Source: Nitratireductor sp. XY-223
GTDB taxonomy: Bacteria; Pseudomonadota; Alphaproteobacteria; Rhizobiales; Rhizobiaceae
DNA: 64,000 bases
NCBI RefSeq assembly: GCF_004959855.1
Contig: NZ_SPNT01000003.1
Location: forward strand, 548,619-612,618
Reading direction: 5' to 3'
Positions 1 through 8,944 of this stretch are shown here, piece by piece; within the stretch, counting starts at the first letter, position 1; each line of letters opens with the position of its first letter. Made by a program: the position numbers and the translations under genes. The notes beneath the pieces were generated by a model. It had not been told where the DNA came from. It saw only the letters and a program-made list of their open reading frames with translations, and made no database searches.

Positions 1-374
1 GTCGATCCGGCAGGGCTGAACATATTGAGTTCCGCACCCGGCGGAGTGAGCAGCATGCCGGACCGGTCCAGCGCTTCGCCGTTGACCATGAACGATCGCT
101 CGCTGTCAACAACAAGACCGATGTTGACCGTGTCTTTCGGACAGCCGATGCGCTGTTCCAGCGCCTGATTGGCCGTTTCCAGATGAAGGGAGATCCCGTT
201 GTCCAGAAAGGCCGAAACGAAGCGGCCGCTGAAGGCGCCGAACGAAAGCTGGCAGTAGTCCTGGTCGTGCCCGCTGAGCTGCTCGGATTGCGCGTCGAAA
301 TCGTCAAACCGCTGGTCGGTGACGGCAAGCGGTATTTCGTTTTCGGTGCAATCTTGAGTGTAACCCACTGGCAA
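1..374 (-). CDS. AraC-type regulator, N-terminal part (runs off the window)
   Basis: An open frame enters from the left edge on the minus strand, so only the first ~124 residues are visible. They read as an AraC-type effector-binding domain: a QLSFGAFSGRFVSAFLDNG stretch, then ETANQALEQRIGCPKD and NIGLVVDSERSFMVNGE. The DNA-binding domain would lie outside the window. There is no ATG. A TTG at 374 has AAAAAGGA about 4 bases before it, and a GTG at 368 is the alternative. The gene diverges from the hydrolase at 488, so it may regulate that gene. The family call rests on sequence character alone and start and function are uncertain. Confidence 0.5.
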   Translation of the reverse strand, partial: MPVGYTQDCTENEIPLAVTDQRFDDFDAQSEQLSGHDQDYCQLSFGAFSGRFVSAFLDNGISLHLETANQALEQRIGCPKDTVNIGLVVDSERSFMVNGEALDRSGMLLTPPGAELNMFSPAGS

Positions 375-487
375 TGCGTCCTTTTTTGACTGCTGCCCCG
401 GCTTGCCTCCGTCGCTTGGCGGATAACGCTGCCGGTGGCATGGGATTATAATAACGCCGACGACAGGGAGGCAATACGGAGGAAATG

Positions 488-1423
488 ATGGACAGGCGTG
501 GATTTCTGAAGAGCGCCGCCGCGGGCGCGGCGCTGGTAACGGTATCGGGTGTCGGCAAAGCAAGGGCGCAGGCGGGCTCCGCCACCGCCTACGTGTTCGT
601 GCACGGTTCCTGGCACGGCGGCTGGTGCTGGGGACAGGTCGAGCCGATCCTCAACGACGCGGGACACATGACGGTGGCCATCGATCTGCCCGGCCATGGC
701 CTGAATGCGAGACTTCCGGGAACATTCGGAGGCCGGCCGCTCGATGCCGCGGCATTCGCAACCGAACCGTCGCCGCTCGCGGGTATCGGCATCGGCGAAT
801 ACGCGGCCGCCGTGGTTGCAGGTGCCGAGAGGGCAAGGGCGGCCGGGGCCGAGAAAGTCATAGCCGTCGGTCATTCCATGGGAGGCGTTCCGATCACCTT
901 CGCGGCCGCCGGCTCACCCCAGCTGTTCGACGGACTTGCCTAAATCGCCGCGCTCGCCCCGGTGCCCGGCAAACCGGCCGGCGCCTATCTTCAACTGGAA
1001 GATCAGCAAAAGAACAGCAAACTGGGTCCGGCGATCGTGGCCGACCCGGCGGTTATCGGGGCCTTGCGGATCGACACGCGGTCGACCGATCCCGAATATC
1101 TCGCCCTCCTGAAGGAGGCGCTGGCGGCCGATGTCGACGACGGCCTTCTGGCCACCGTCATGCACCTCCTGACGCCGGACGCACCGGTATCGATCTATGG
1201 CGATGCGGCCGAGTTCGCCGACGGTTTCGCCGGTATCAAGAGGACCTATATCCGCTGCACGCAGGACCAGACGGTGGTGCCGAGCACCGGCGCGGCGATC
1301 GTTGCGGACATGAATGCCGCCTGGCCGTCGCAACAGACGGACTTGGTGGACATCGAGGCGTCCCACGAAGTGATGTTCTCGAAACCCGCCGAACTGGCAA
1401 ACATCCTCGCCGGGCTTGCCTGA
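488..1423 (+). pseudogene. Tat-exported alpha/beta hydrolase interrupted by an in-frame TAA
   Basis: The frame starts at ATG 488, five bases after GGAGG (478-482); a perfect TATAAT lies at 447-452. The product begins with a twin-arginine signal (RRGFLK), then VHGSWHGGWCW near residue 38 and the nucleophile elbow GHSMGG (Ser130). At 941-943 a TAA ends translation after residue 151, but the same frame stays open to 1423. That second half carries the rest of the hydrolase fold, including the probable acid (TQDQT) and histidine (EASHEVM) of the triad. The stop sits where relatives usually have an aromatic residue (GL-x-IAALAP), so one base change from TAC or TAT explains it. As read, the protein lacks two triad residues and should be inactive. 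A sequencing error is the alternative. Confidence 0.8.
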
Positions 1424-1436
1424 CGCGTGCCAAGCG

Positions 1437-1465
1437 CTGGCGCCGTCCTAGGAGGGCGGCGCCAG
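1437..1465. terminator. Strong hairpin between convergent genes
   Basis: CTGGCGCCG (1437-1445) pairs perfectly with CGGCGCCAG (1457-1465) around an 11-base loop that contains the stop codon of the cupin gene. It lies where the hydrolase remnant and the cupin gene converge. There is no T tract on either side, so a bidirectional terminator role is an inference from position. Confidence 0.45.
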
Positions 1466-2110
1466 GTGCCCGCTTTTGACATAAAGCAGACAACCCTCAT
1501 CCGAATAGGGTGCGTGCTCCGAGAGATGCGGGTTCCTGATCCAGCTTCCGGCCGGATACGCGCCATGTTCATCCTGGAGCGTTCCCTCAAGGACCAGAAC
1601 CTCCTCACCACCCGGGTGCTGGTGCAGGGCCGCACTGGTGCCCGGTTCGAAACGCCAAAGCGAGACGGTCTCGTTCGCGGTCTGGTGAAGCGGCAACACC
1701 GAGATGCCGTCCACCGGGCCGGGCTGGAACGGCGCACTCTTCGTGTCGATGTGCTTTTGATCCTGGTCGTCGTCATCGAACTGGTGCAGCTTGACGAATA
1801 TCGTGCAGCCATCTTCCGTATGCGGCTTGTGGCTCGTGCCGATGGGATTGCGCACGTAGCTTCCCGCAGCAAAGTCGCCGCTCTCGTCGGAAAACACGCC
1901 GTCGAGAACCAAAAACTCCTCGCCGCCGCCATGGGTATGCGCGTCGAAATAGGAATTGGGCGCAAAGCGGACGATCGTCGTGGCTCTTGCCACTTCTTCG
2001 CCGATGCGGTCGAGCATCATACGGTCAACGCCATTCGCCGGCGAATGCACCCATTCGTAGTCCTCGGGCCGCACCACCGCGCGGCTTGAAAAATCGTCGC
2101 GTACGCGCAT
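1448..2110 (-). CDS. Double-cupin protein, ChrR-like cupin fold
   Basis: A protein of about 220 residues has two cupin halves. The first carries HTHGGGEE near residues 58-65 and the second HQHPGGEE near 163-170, with a later histidine (SEHAP) in the second barrel. Such His/Glu sets bind a metal ion in ChrR-like cupins. The start at 2110 is chosen because GGGAG lies six bases upstream; ATG 2116 is directly against that GGGAG and the longer frame from 2179 has a poor leader. There is no signal peptide, so it should be cytosolic. Its substrate is unknown; sensing or a small oxygenase reaction are both possible. It is convergent with the broken hydrolase. Confidence 0.8.
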   Translation of the reverse strand: MRVRDDFSSRAVVRPEDYEWVHSPANGVDRMMLDRIGEEVARATTIVRFAPNSYFDAHTHGGGEEFLVLDGVFSDESGDFAAGSYVRNPIGTSHKPHTEDGCTIFVKLHQFDDDDQDQKHIDTKSAPFQPGPVDGISVLPLHQTANETVSLWRFEPGTSAALHQHPGGEEVLVLEGTLQDEHGAYPAGSWIRNPHLSEHAPYSDEGCLLYVKSGHLAPPS

Positions 2111-2246
2111 TCGCATCTCCCGTTGTTGTCCGCTCACGCAATCGGCGGGCAGGAACCTCAATCTCGTCGTTGCAACCAATCACTTAGCGGATGCCGTCTG
2201 CAGGTCAATCGTGCCGGCTCGCCGGCCGGGAATGCCCAAGAGACTT

Positions 2247-3446
2247 TCAGTTTGTATCGGCGACCGCCGGGTCACGCCTGGAATCAGCGCCGCGCGTAGC
2301 GAAAAGGGTGAGCAGCGCGCAAAAGGCGCAGCCGGCGCTGACGAAAACCACCGTCCGGTAGTCGAAGCCGGTGGCGACAAACCCCATCGATATGCCGCCG
2401 ATGGCGCCGCCGAGAAACAGGCTGTTGACATACATCGATGTCGCCCGGCCTGTCCGGCCGCCGGCAAAACTCTGGACGAATGTGATGCCCACGCCGGCGA
2501 AGAGGCCGTAATAGAGGCCCTCGAAGGCGGCAATGGCGATCATTTGCGGCACCGTTCTGATCTCGGATATCGCAAGAAAGGTCGCGACGGCGATGATGGC
2601 TGCAATATACAGCACGTTTCTTTCGCCGATGCGCTTGGCGAGCAGACCCGCCGCAAAGATCGCCGGCACCTCGACAAAACACTTGGTGGAGAACGAGAGG
2701 CCGGGCGCATAGTAGGGCAGGCCCACCTCCTGAACGAAAAACAGGGGCATGGCCATGATGTATAGCGAGTTCGTCAGGGAGAAGAACACGCAGGCCGCCG
2801 CCGCGACCAGTAACAGCCGGTCGGAACCGAGACCGCCCTTTTCGGTCTTTGCCTGACGGGGCGGGGACAGGAAATCCTTCGGAACGGCGAAGTGCCAGAC
2901 GACGAGCCAGAGGCAACCGAGCGCCGCCGAGACAAGAAATGTAGTCCGAAATCCCCACACACCGATCACCGTGAACGAAAGCGCCGGGCCGATCATCCAG
3001 GCGAGAGAGGCGGCGATCCGCAGCCACGAATTGAAGATCGTCGTATCGAGTCCGGCCTTTTCGGCATGCAGGCGACCATAGGTGAAGGTGGTCGACAGCG
3101 CGGCGTTCGACAGGCCGAGGAACAGCGCGCCTCCGGATATGAGCAATACATAGGACTGGATCAGGGCGAGGCCCGTTGTTCCCACCAGGAAACACAGGAT
3201 GGAGACGAGCAACAGCCGCGCGATATTTGTTCCGCGATCGATGCGTTCGCCGAATATCCGGTTAACCAGCATGGTCAGCGCGATGACGATCCCGGAGTAA
3301 AGGCTGACATGCCAGGGTTCCCGGCCCAGCCCCTCGACGATGAAGAGGCTCATCATCGGCACCAGCGACGACGCGCTCAGGCCGCCGATGAACACGAGCG
3401 CCAAAATCAGCGATGATTGCCGGTCCGGCCGGACTGCCATTCGCAC
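2247..3446 (-). CDS. MFS exporter of the sugar efflux (SET) type
   Basis: A 399-residue membrane protein with about twelve hydrophobic segments. Residues near the first loop (LVPMMSLFIVEGLG) and the central SWLRIAASLAWMIGPALSF stretch resemble the SetA/SetB sugar exporters, where the SLAW-x-x-GP element is typical. The GTG at 3446 has GGAG ten bases upstream; ATG 3440 is two codons later. SET proteins expel sugars or sugar-like compounds by proton antiport, but the substrate here cannot be read from sequence. It stands alone, with the double cupin downstream on the same strand. Confidence 0.75.
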   Translation of the reverse strand: MRMAVRPDRQSSLILALVFIGGLSASSLVPMMSLFIVEGLGREPWHVSLYSGIVIALTMLVNRIFGERIDRGTNIARLLLVSILCFLVGTTGLALIQSYVLLISGGALFLGLSNAALSTTFTYGRLHAEKAGLDTTIFNSWLRIAASLAWMIGPALSFTVIGVWGFRTTFLVSAALGCLWLVVWHFAVPKDFLSPPRQAKTEKGGLGSDRLLLVAAAACVFFSLTNSLYIMAMPLFFVQEVGLPYYAPGLSFSTKCFVEVPAIFAAGLLAKRIGERNVLYIAAIIAVATFLAISEIRTVPQMIAIAAFEGLYYGLFAGVGITFVQSFAGGRTGRATSMYVNSLFLGGAIGGISMGFVATGFDYRTVVFVSAGCAFCALLTLFATRGADSRRDPAVADTN

Positions 3447-3609
3447 GGCTGAATGTCTCCAGGCGTCTGGAATTGTCGGTATTCAATGGGCGCCGAATCC
3501 GCGCTGCAAGCAGAGCGTGTACGGGCCATAACGCGCCGGGCCGGCGTTGGTCAAGGCTTCCTCACGCACGCGCAATCTCCGTCAGGGGCTTCAGCGCCGC
3601 CGGACGGGG

Positions 3610-4410
3610 TCACTGATAGACATCCATTGCCCGCAACAGGTCCCTGAGCAGGGGCTCGCGCTGGTCAACGTCCTTGCGGGTGTTTATGTCGATGGTCAGA
3701 GCGAAAACGAAGCGCGCGTTGTTCCTCTCAACCCATCCGACCCACCACCCGATCTGCGGATCGGCAGAGGTGCTCCAGCCGGATTTTCCGAAAAGCGCAG
3801 CCGTTCCGTTCCGTTCAATCAGAAGCATGTCGCGAACCTTGGCCTGGTTCTTCGCGGATGCCGGCAATTCGCCCGCCGTCAGCGCAGCGACGAATTTCAC
3901 CTGCTCGCGTGGACTGATCGCGAGCGGTCCGCGCAGCCAGAACGCTTCGGCATTGTTCCCGGTCTCGCGGTTTCCGTAATCGAGCTGGGCAAGCCATTCC
4001 GCATAGGCCTCGGCGCCGATTCGGTTGGCCAGTTCCTGGAACACCGGCACGTTCGAGACCCGGATGGCATCGCGCATGGGCATGTCCCGTTCCCATGCCT
4101 TCACCGGCTGCGGCTTGCCGCCATAGGGGATGATCTCGTTTTCATCCCGAACGGCACCGGTTTCGAGTGCGATCAGGCTGTTTGCAATCTTGAACGTCGA
4201 GGCGGGGAATCTGCGCCTTTCGATCCGCGACGGGTTGACGGCATGCAGCGCGCCGGTAGCGGTATCCAGCAATACATACGCGCCCTCGATGTTTCGGCCG
4301 GCAAAAGACGCCGCCAGTTCCGGGTGATCGACGACCCTGTCCGCGGCGTTGCCGGACAGCGGCAGCACGATCACGGCCAGGATCAGCACGAAGAGGTGCA
4401 ATGGCCTCAT
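3610..4410 (-). CDS. Class D (OXA-type) beta-lactamase
   Basis: A 266-residue protein with a signal peptide (about residues 1-22) and the full class D motif set in order: S71-T-F-K74 (active serine and the lysine that is carbamylated in the family), S119-N-V, Y145-G-N, a tryptophan in FWLRG (158), and K209-S-G. Length and spacing fit OXA enzymes, which act in the periplasm to open beta-lactam rings. Related non-lactamase sensors share the fold, but this protein has no membrane receptor portion. GGAG lies ten bases before the ATG. It diverges from the DUF4399-like gene at 4597. No mobile element flanks it and base composition matches its neighbours, which suggests a resident chromosomal gene. 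Confidence 0.9.
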   Translation of the reverse strand: MRPLHLFVLILAVIVLPLSGNAADRVVDHPELAASFAGRNIEGAYVLLDTATGALHAVNPSRIERRRFPASTFKIANSLIALETGAVRDENEIIPYGGKPQPVKAWERDMPMRDAIRVSNVPVFQELANRIGAEAYAEWLAQLDYGNRETGNNAEAFWLRGPLAISPREQVKFVAALTAGELPASAKNQAKVRDMLLIERNGTAALFGKSGWSTSADPQIGWWVGWVERNNARFVFALTIDINTRKDVDQREPLLRDLLRAMDVYQ

Positions 4411-4596
4411 TTGTTTCAGTCTCCAGGTTCTTTTTGTCGGCTACGTATTGCAGGCAAATCGTGTCGAAAATTGACCGGCGAAACGCTTTCTTCGTATTGC
4501 GGCCTGTCCGGTTGGCACCTACCTATTGGAGGCGGTTGGATCCGGGCTGCCGGACCCAACGTGCGGGGGCGAGGTCAATATTTCAATGAGGAAATT

Positions 4597-5037
4597 ATGA
4601 AAAAATCCATATTCGCGCTCGCTTCCGTTCTGGCAATTTCAGGACCGTCATTTGCCGGCGAAACGCCGTCCGCGGACGAGGCGGAAGTCTATTTTATCAA
4701 TTTGAACAATGGCGACGCGGTGCAGTCTCCCGTTTTGATCCAGTTCGGATTGAGCGGCATGGGAATCGCACCGGCCGGTATCGACAAGCCGAATACAGGC
4801 CACCATCACCTGCTCATCGACCGCCCGCCGCTTGGCCAGGGAGAGGACGGTACTGAAGAACTGGACTACGCCCTGCCGGCCGATGAAAATCATATCCACT
4901 ACGGAGGCGGGCAGACTGAGGCAACCATTGAGCTTGCACCCGGCGCGCACACGCTCCAACTGGTGCTCGGCGACAGGAATCACATACCGCACGCCAAGCC
5001 GGTCACATCGCAAGTCATCACGATTACCGTCGAATAG
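4597..5037 (+). CDS. Small exported DUF4399-type protein
   Basis: A 146-residue protein starting at ATG 4597 behind AATGAGGAAATT. It has a lysine-rich start and signal peptide to about residue 20 (MKKSIFALASVLAISGPSFA), then a small beta-rich domain with GHHHLLID, ENHIHYGGGQTE and LGDRNHIPH. These histidine-rich stretches match the DUF4399 family, whose function is not established; a periplasmic metal-binding role is only a guess. The same frame is open upstream for hundreds of bases opposite the beta-lactamase gene, but only the part from 4597 has a ribosome site and signal peptide. Confidence 0.8.
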   Translation: MKKSIFALASVLAISGPSFAGETPSADEAEVYFINLNNGDAVQSPVLIQFGLSGMGIAPAGIDKPNTGHHHLLIDRPPLGQGEDGTEELDYALPADENHIHYGGGQTEATIELAPGAHTLQLVLGDRNHIPHAKPVTSQVITITVE

Positions 5038-5043
5038 CGCTTT

Positions 5044-5069
5044 CGGGGCCTGAACCGGATCAGGCCCCG
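5044..5069. terminator. 10-bp stem hairpin between convergent genes
   Basis: CGGGGCCTGA (5044-5053) pairs perfectly with TCAGGCCCCG (5060-5069) around the loop ACCGGA. It sits between the stops of two converging genes (5037 and 5075). There is no T tract, so it is called a bidirectional terminator from position and stability. Confidence 0.5.
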
Positions 5070-5074
5070 GATAA

Positions 5075-6091
5075 CTACCGTCCTTCCGACCTGACAAACG
5101 ATGCCGCGCGCAGACGGATATCGTCGCTCAACTGAATGCGGTCCCGGCCGTCCAGTGCCGGGTCGTCTACTCGATCCAGGAAGACAAGCATCGTGTACAA
5201 TACGGCACCATCGAGAAGCACTTTTGACGCGATCGTTTCCTCGACGATTTTCTCGTCCGTACAGATGACCCTTATTTCTCTTGTTGGCAGGTCGCTGGAT
5301 TTGACGGAACGGATGCCCGACAGCACGTCTCCCGAACATCCGCGTGTCAATTCCTCGATGTCAGCAGAATCGCTGTCATGCAGTTCCTCGCCTTCGCCGG
5401 CCGGAGTTAGCAGGACAACCCCGACGACACCCGCGGATACCGACTTCCAGACGACCGCGCCTACGAATCCAAGTTCCTCAACTTCCTTGTCCGTCAGATA
5501 AACAAAGTCGGTTGCCCCGACTTCTGCAATCATTCCGGTTGCGATCTGGTACAATAGAGATTTGTCAAACAATGGAGCGGTATCCGCCGGTTTTTCCGCA
5601 TAGTCGCTGTTGTCGATTGCACACTTCAACGTCGCATCGAGCGCTCGGCTGGATCCGCGCAAACTGTAGATCCCCTTAACGGGGTCGGATTCCAACCGCA
5701 TTTGGCTGCCCCGTTTCAGGGCCGGAATCAGGGCTTCAATCTCTTCAAATGTCACGATCAAAAAAGTCTCGGAGCGGGCCATCGCCCGGCCACCGAAAAG
5801 CTTCCGATTGTCAACGGACAGAACGATCGGAAAGCTCTCGCCGGCTGTGAACCGAAAAGATGAATTCGTAATGCCGACGGTGAGTGTTGAATCAAAATTC
5901 AAAGACAGATAGAGCCTGTCGCCGCTCCTGAATTTGGCGCTGACCGCACAGTGGTCGAATTTGCCAGTTGTCGCGCTGGTATACGCTGCTCCGATCCACA
6001 CGCCGTGGTCATATTGGGTGCCAGGGATCACATCTGCCTGCGCACAGACCGCCCACAGCATTACCAGAACAGAAAACAGCCAATTGCGCAT
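5075..6091 (-). CDS. Exported protein of unknown function
   Basis: A 338-residue protein from ATG 6091, chosen because GAGG lies six bases upstream and the signal peptide then begins correctly (MRNWLFSVLVMLWAVCAQA). The mature part is acidic and beta-rich, with few cysteines and no motif I recognise. The middle has a clean hydrophobic stretch, VGAVVWKSVSAGVVGVVLL, that could be a membrane segment or a buried core. It is followed by an acidic GEGEELHDSDSADIEEL segment. It lies downstream of the L,D-transpeptidase on the same strand, so a cell-envelope role is possible but not shown. Confidence 0.7.
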   Translation of the reverse strand: MRNWLFSVLVMLWAVCAQADVIPGTQYDHGVWIGAAYTSATTGKFDHCAVSAKFRSGDRLYLSLNFDSTLTVGITNSSFRFTAGESFPIVLSVDNRKLFGGRAMARSETFLIVTFEEIEALIPALKRGSQMRLESDPVKGIYSLRGSSRALDATLKCAIDNSDYAEKPADTAPLFDKSLLYQIATGMIAEVGATDFVYLTDKEVEELGFVGAVVWKSVSAGVVGVVLLTPAGEGEELHDSDSADIEELTRGCSGDVLSGIRSVKSSDLPTREIRVICTDEKIVEETIASKVLLDGAVLYTMLVFLDRVDDPALDGRDRIQLSDDIRLRAASFVRSEGR

Positions 6092-6233
6092 GACGGGCCT
6101 CAACCACGATGGATGCAAGTATGCTGAGAATAGGCGATTTTCCGTGTGAATAGAACCTTAGGTAGTAAATTCCATCGCATTCCACACAGGTTCAGAAAAC
6201 GAAACAGCCCGTGCCGTTCATCGCAAATGCCGG

Positions 6234-7919
6234 TCAACGAGACACCGTTTCGACACCGAGGGCCGCTTGCAGGATTTCGTCGCGGCCGTATACGTCGCGA
6301 CGGTAATGCACCGATCCGTCCTTGTTCACCCAGGCTGTCAGATAGACGACATGCACGGGCAGGGGGGTCTCCAGTCGTACCACCCGCCGCTTTCCAGAAT
6401 TGATGATATTGTCGATGTCGGTCCGCGACATTCCCTGCGCCTGAAGCACCACCTCCGCCAGCCTCAAAGGATTCTCGACCCGAATGCAGCCATGGCTGAA
6501 ATAGCGAGAGGCCCGATCGAAGTTTGATTTCGACGGCGTGTCGTGGATGTAGATGTTGAACTGGTTGGGAAACATGAACTTGACCCGGCCGAGCGCGTTT
6601 TTCGGCCCGGGTTCCTGGCGCAGCCGAAACGGGAAACTGTCCCGTGAATAGCTGCCCCATGAAACGCCACCCGGATCGATGCGCTTGCCGTTGGCAAGGA
6701 CGTGGATGTTCTGTGACGCCAGTGCGTAGGGGTTGGCCTTGAGTTTCGGCAGATATTCCTTGGTGGCGATGGAGTAGGGCACGTTCCAGTATGGATTGAA
6801 CTCCAGATACTCCATTTCGTCCGAGAATACCGGCGTGCGGTGATAGGGCTTGCCGACCTGGGTCACGGCCGCATGGATGGTCTTCTCGTTTTCGACATAC
6901 TTGACCACCTGGTCTGCCAGGTTGACGAACACGTAAGGGTCACCGAAATCGGCCTGCATCCAGCGCCGTCGCTCGAGATTGAGCTCGACCTGCCGGATGC
7001 GCTGGTCGACGGTCGTGTTCAACTGCTCCAGCGTGGCCGGTCCGACGACACCGTCGGTCTCCAGTCCCATGCGGAACTGAAACTGCTTCAAAGCCTCGAC
7101 GAGCGCACCGCCATAGGCATCGCCCTGATGGGCGCCGTCGTCGAGATCCTTCGATTCGATCAGCCGCTGCCGCAGGGCCGGAACGCGCGGATCTGTCATG
7201 CCGGGCTTCAGGGCGCTGCCGTCCGGCACCGCGGTCCAGCCTCCGGTCGCACGCACTACGATAAGGTGCATCAGATGCTTCTTCATCCGGTCATACCGGT
7301 CCGTTCCCGGTGCGAATCCGCGCAGAGCAACCATCGGATCGCCGGCATCCGCCACCCGTTGGAGCAAGACATCCGCTGCGATTTCCTCCGGATAGAGGAC
7401 AAGTTCGCGGTTTATGTCGTTTGGGCTGACACGGCCGCTGCGCAGATGCTGGCCGTAGAGGGAAACGGCATAGGACAGCGAGACCTCGAAGTCCGCCAGA
7501 CCGTCCTCCGCCTCCTTCTGCAGTTTCGGGAAGATCCGGTCGGCGGCGTAGTTCGACGGAATCAGACCGTCCTCATGCGCGTTCAGAAGCGCGAAGACCA
7601 CTTCCTTGGCCGCGTTGGTCGCTTTTCCGTTGCGGATCCACAAGGGCTCAAAGTCGCGCTCCTCGTACCAGAGTGCGATTCTCTCGGCGCGGCGTGTGTC
7701 CGATTCAAAACCCTCCTGGGGCAGGTACAGCCTGGTCTGCATGGCCAGGTACCATTCAGGCGAGCCGCTTCGCTCATCGATGCCGCTTTTGCGTATGACC
7801 TGTTCGACCGTGGTCGGCGCGTCTTCAGACTGGCTCTCTTCAGTCTGCGCCATCGCTATGGCCGCCACGGATATCGCGGCCGATACACCCAGTACAGCGG
7901 ATAGGATTTTGCTCCTCAC
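6234..7919 (-). CDS. L,D-transpeptidase with peptidoglycan-binding domain (YcbB/LdtD type)
   Basis: A protein of about 561 residues from GTG 7919, where a signal peptide begins (VRSKILSAVLGVSAAISVAAIAMA); the frame is open further upstream but without a leader. A helical N-terminal region is followed by a peptidoglycan-binding domain (KQFQFRMGLETDGVVGPATLEQLN) and a YkuD catalytic domain. The catalytic motif SHGCIRVENP puts the cysteine near residue 478, with upstream IHDTPSK completing the site. The family makes 3-3 crosslinks in peptidoglycan or attaches proteins to it in the periplasm. Size and layout fit the large YcbB/LdtD branch rather than the small ErfK type. Confidence 0.88.
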   Translation of the reverse strand: MRSKILSAVLGVSAAISVAAIAMAQTEESQSEDAPTTVEQVIRKSGIDERSGSPEWYLAMQTRLYLPQEGFESDTRRAERIALWYEERDFEPLWIRNGKATNAAKEVVFALLNAHEDGLIPSNYAADRIFPKLQKEAEDGLADFEVSLSYAVSLYGQHLRSGRVSPNDINRELVLYPEEIAADVLLQRVADAGDPMVALRGFAPGTDRYDRMKKHLMHLIVVRATGGWTAVPDGSALKPGMTDPRVPALRQRLIESKDLDDGAHQGDAYGGALVEALKQFQFRMGLETDGVVGPATLEQLNTTVDQRIRQVELNLERRRWMQADFGDPYVFVNLADQVVKYVENEKTIHAAVTQVGKPYHRTPVFSDEMEYLEFNPYWNVPYSIATKEYLPKLKANPYALASQNIHVLANGKRIDPGGVSWGSYSRDSFPFRLRQEPGPKNALGRVKFMFPNQFNIYIHDTPSKSNFDRASRYFSHGCIRVENPLRLAEVVLQAQGMSRTDIDNIINSGKRRVVRLETPLPVHVVYLTAWVNKDGSVHYRRDVYGRDEILQAALGVETVSR

Positions 7920-8130
7920 AGCCTCTGCTCCCTGCGTCCGTCGCACATTGCCAGCGGCACAGTGCCCACGAAACCGTTCTCCACCCACAGAATCCCCGCG
8001 CCAAGGCGACACCAAAGCGCAACGGATGTCAAATGACATCGCCGTCAGATGATCCGTTTGGCCGGATGGACGACCGCCGCGGTGCCGCCCATCGGCAAGG
8101 AGTGCGACTTTCTGGCTTTGAATCAGAGGC

Positions 8131-8850
8131 TTACCGGATCCCGGCAATGATCCTTGCCAGATTAGCCAGGTCGTTGGGGCCGATGATAGTCACCCTTAGC
8201 CTCGGCACTCCGGCGGATTCGACGGCCACAGCCTGGTAAGCGAAACCGGCGTCTGCAAGCTTGCCGGGAAGGGCCGTCAGCTCGGGGTCGTTGTTGAAAC
8301 GGTCAACCGCCTGAAAAAAGAGACTCTGCAAGACCCGGTCGCCGCCGATCGAAGCGATGAGGTCGCCGATGCCGTCTATCCTGAGCGTGCCAGGTTGCAG
8401 ATGAAGCCGCCCGTCCCGGATTTCCGGCGTCACCTCAGCGATGATGCGGGCGGTTTCGGATCCGAGCCGCGTCTTGAGGAAGGACGTGCACACCCAGGCC
8501 TCGGCGCCAACAGTTGCGGCCAGGATAAGTGTCTGGCCGTTTGCGCCGACATCGGCCTCCAGTACGGTGATGCGCAATTCGCAGGCGCTGACATTGTCGT
8601 CGGCCAGGACCTGAAGCTGTTCTCTCAGGATCGGCGAGAGATCACGGGTTGCGGCTGCCGCGTGGAGCAGCACCTCCTCGCCATTGTTCGCCGAAGCTTC
8701 GCCGCTCACGGCAACCGGCACCGTCAACAAACGGTCTTTGATCCTGACGGGCAGAGGGCCTTCGTACAGGGTGGCCGACTGGGCAAACGCCTGCGCGCAC
8801 AGCGCCCAGGCCGCCAGCACCAGCGTGAACATCCACAAGCGATGCCTCAT
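8131..8850 (-). CDS. Exported protein of unknown function
   Basis: A 239-residue protein from ATG 8850, where a signal peptide starts (MRHRLWMFTLVLAAWALCAQAFAQ); the in-frame start at 8898 would add 16 polar residues ahead of it. The mature part is a mixed alpha/beta sequence with two cysteines (SACELRI, AWVCTSF) that could form a disulphide. It has no motif I recognise. It precedes the L,D-transpeptidase on the same strand with a 211-base gap, so it is probably a separate unit. Confidence 0.65.
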   Translation of the reverse strand: MRHRLWMFTLVLAAWALCAQAFAQSATLYEGPLPVRIKDRLLTVPVAVSGEASANNGEEVLLHAAAATRDLSPILREQLQVLADDNVSACELRITVLEADVGANGQTLILAATVGAEAWVCTSFLKTRLGSETARIIAEVTPEIRDGRLHLQPGTLRIDGIGDLIASIGGDRVLQSLFFQAVDRFNNDPELTALPGKLADAGFAYQAVAVESAGVPRLRVTIIGPNDLANLARIIAGIR

Positions 8851-8944
8851 GCTTCTCAGTCGCCTCCCATCGTTTCCGCACTTGTAACGAACTTTCATGA
8901 TGGCTGCGGTAACAAAAGATTATCACGGCTAACCAAGTCTTGCG

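Noticed and set aside
941-943. Programmed readthrough or recoding at the TAA
   Set aside because: TAA is not a known recoding codon for selenocysteine or pyrrolysine, and no special structure follows; a nonsense mutation is simpler.
3547-4596. Very long open frame on the plus strand opposite the beta-lactamase
   Set aside because: It is a high-GC shadow of the minus-strand gene. No ribosome site or domain was found before 4597.
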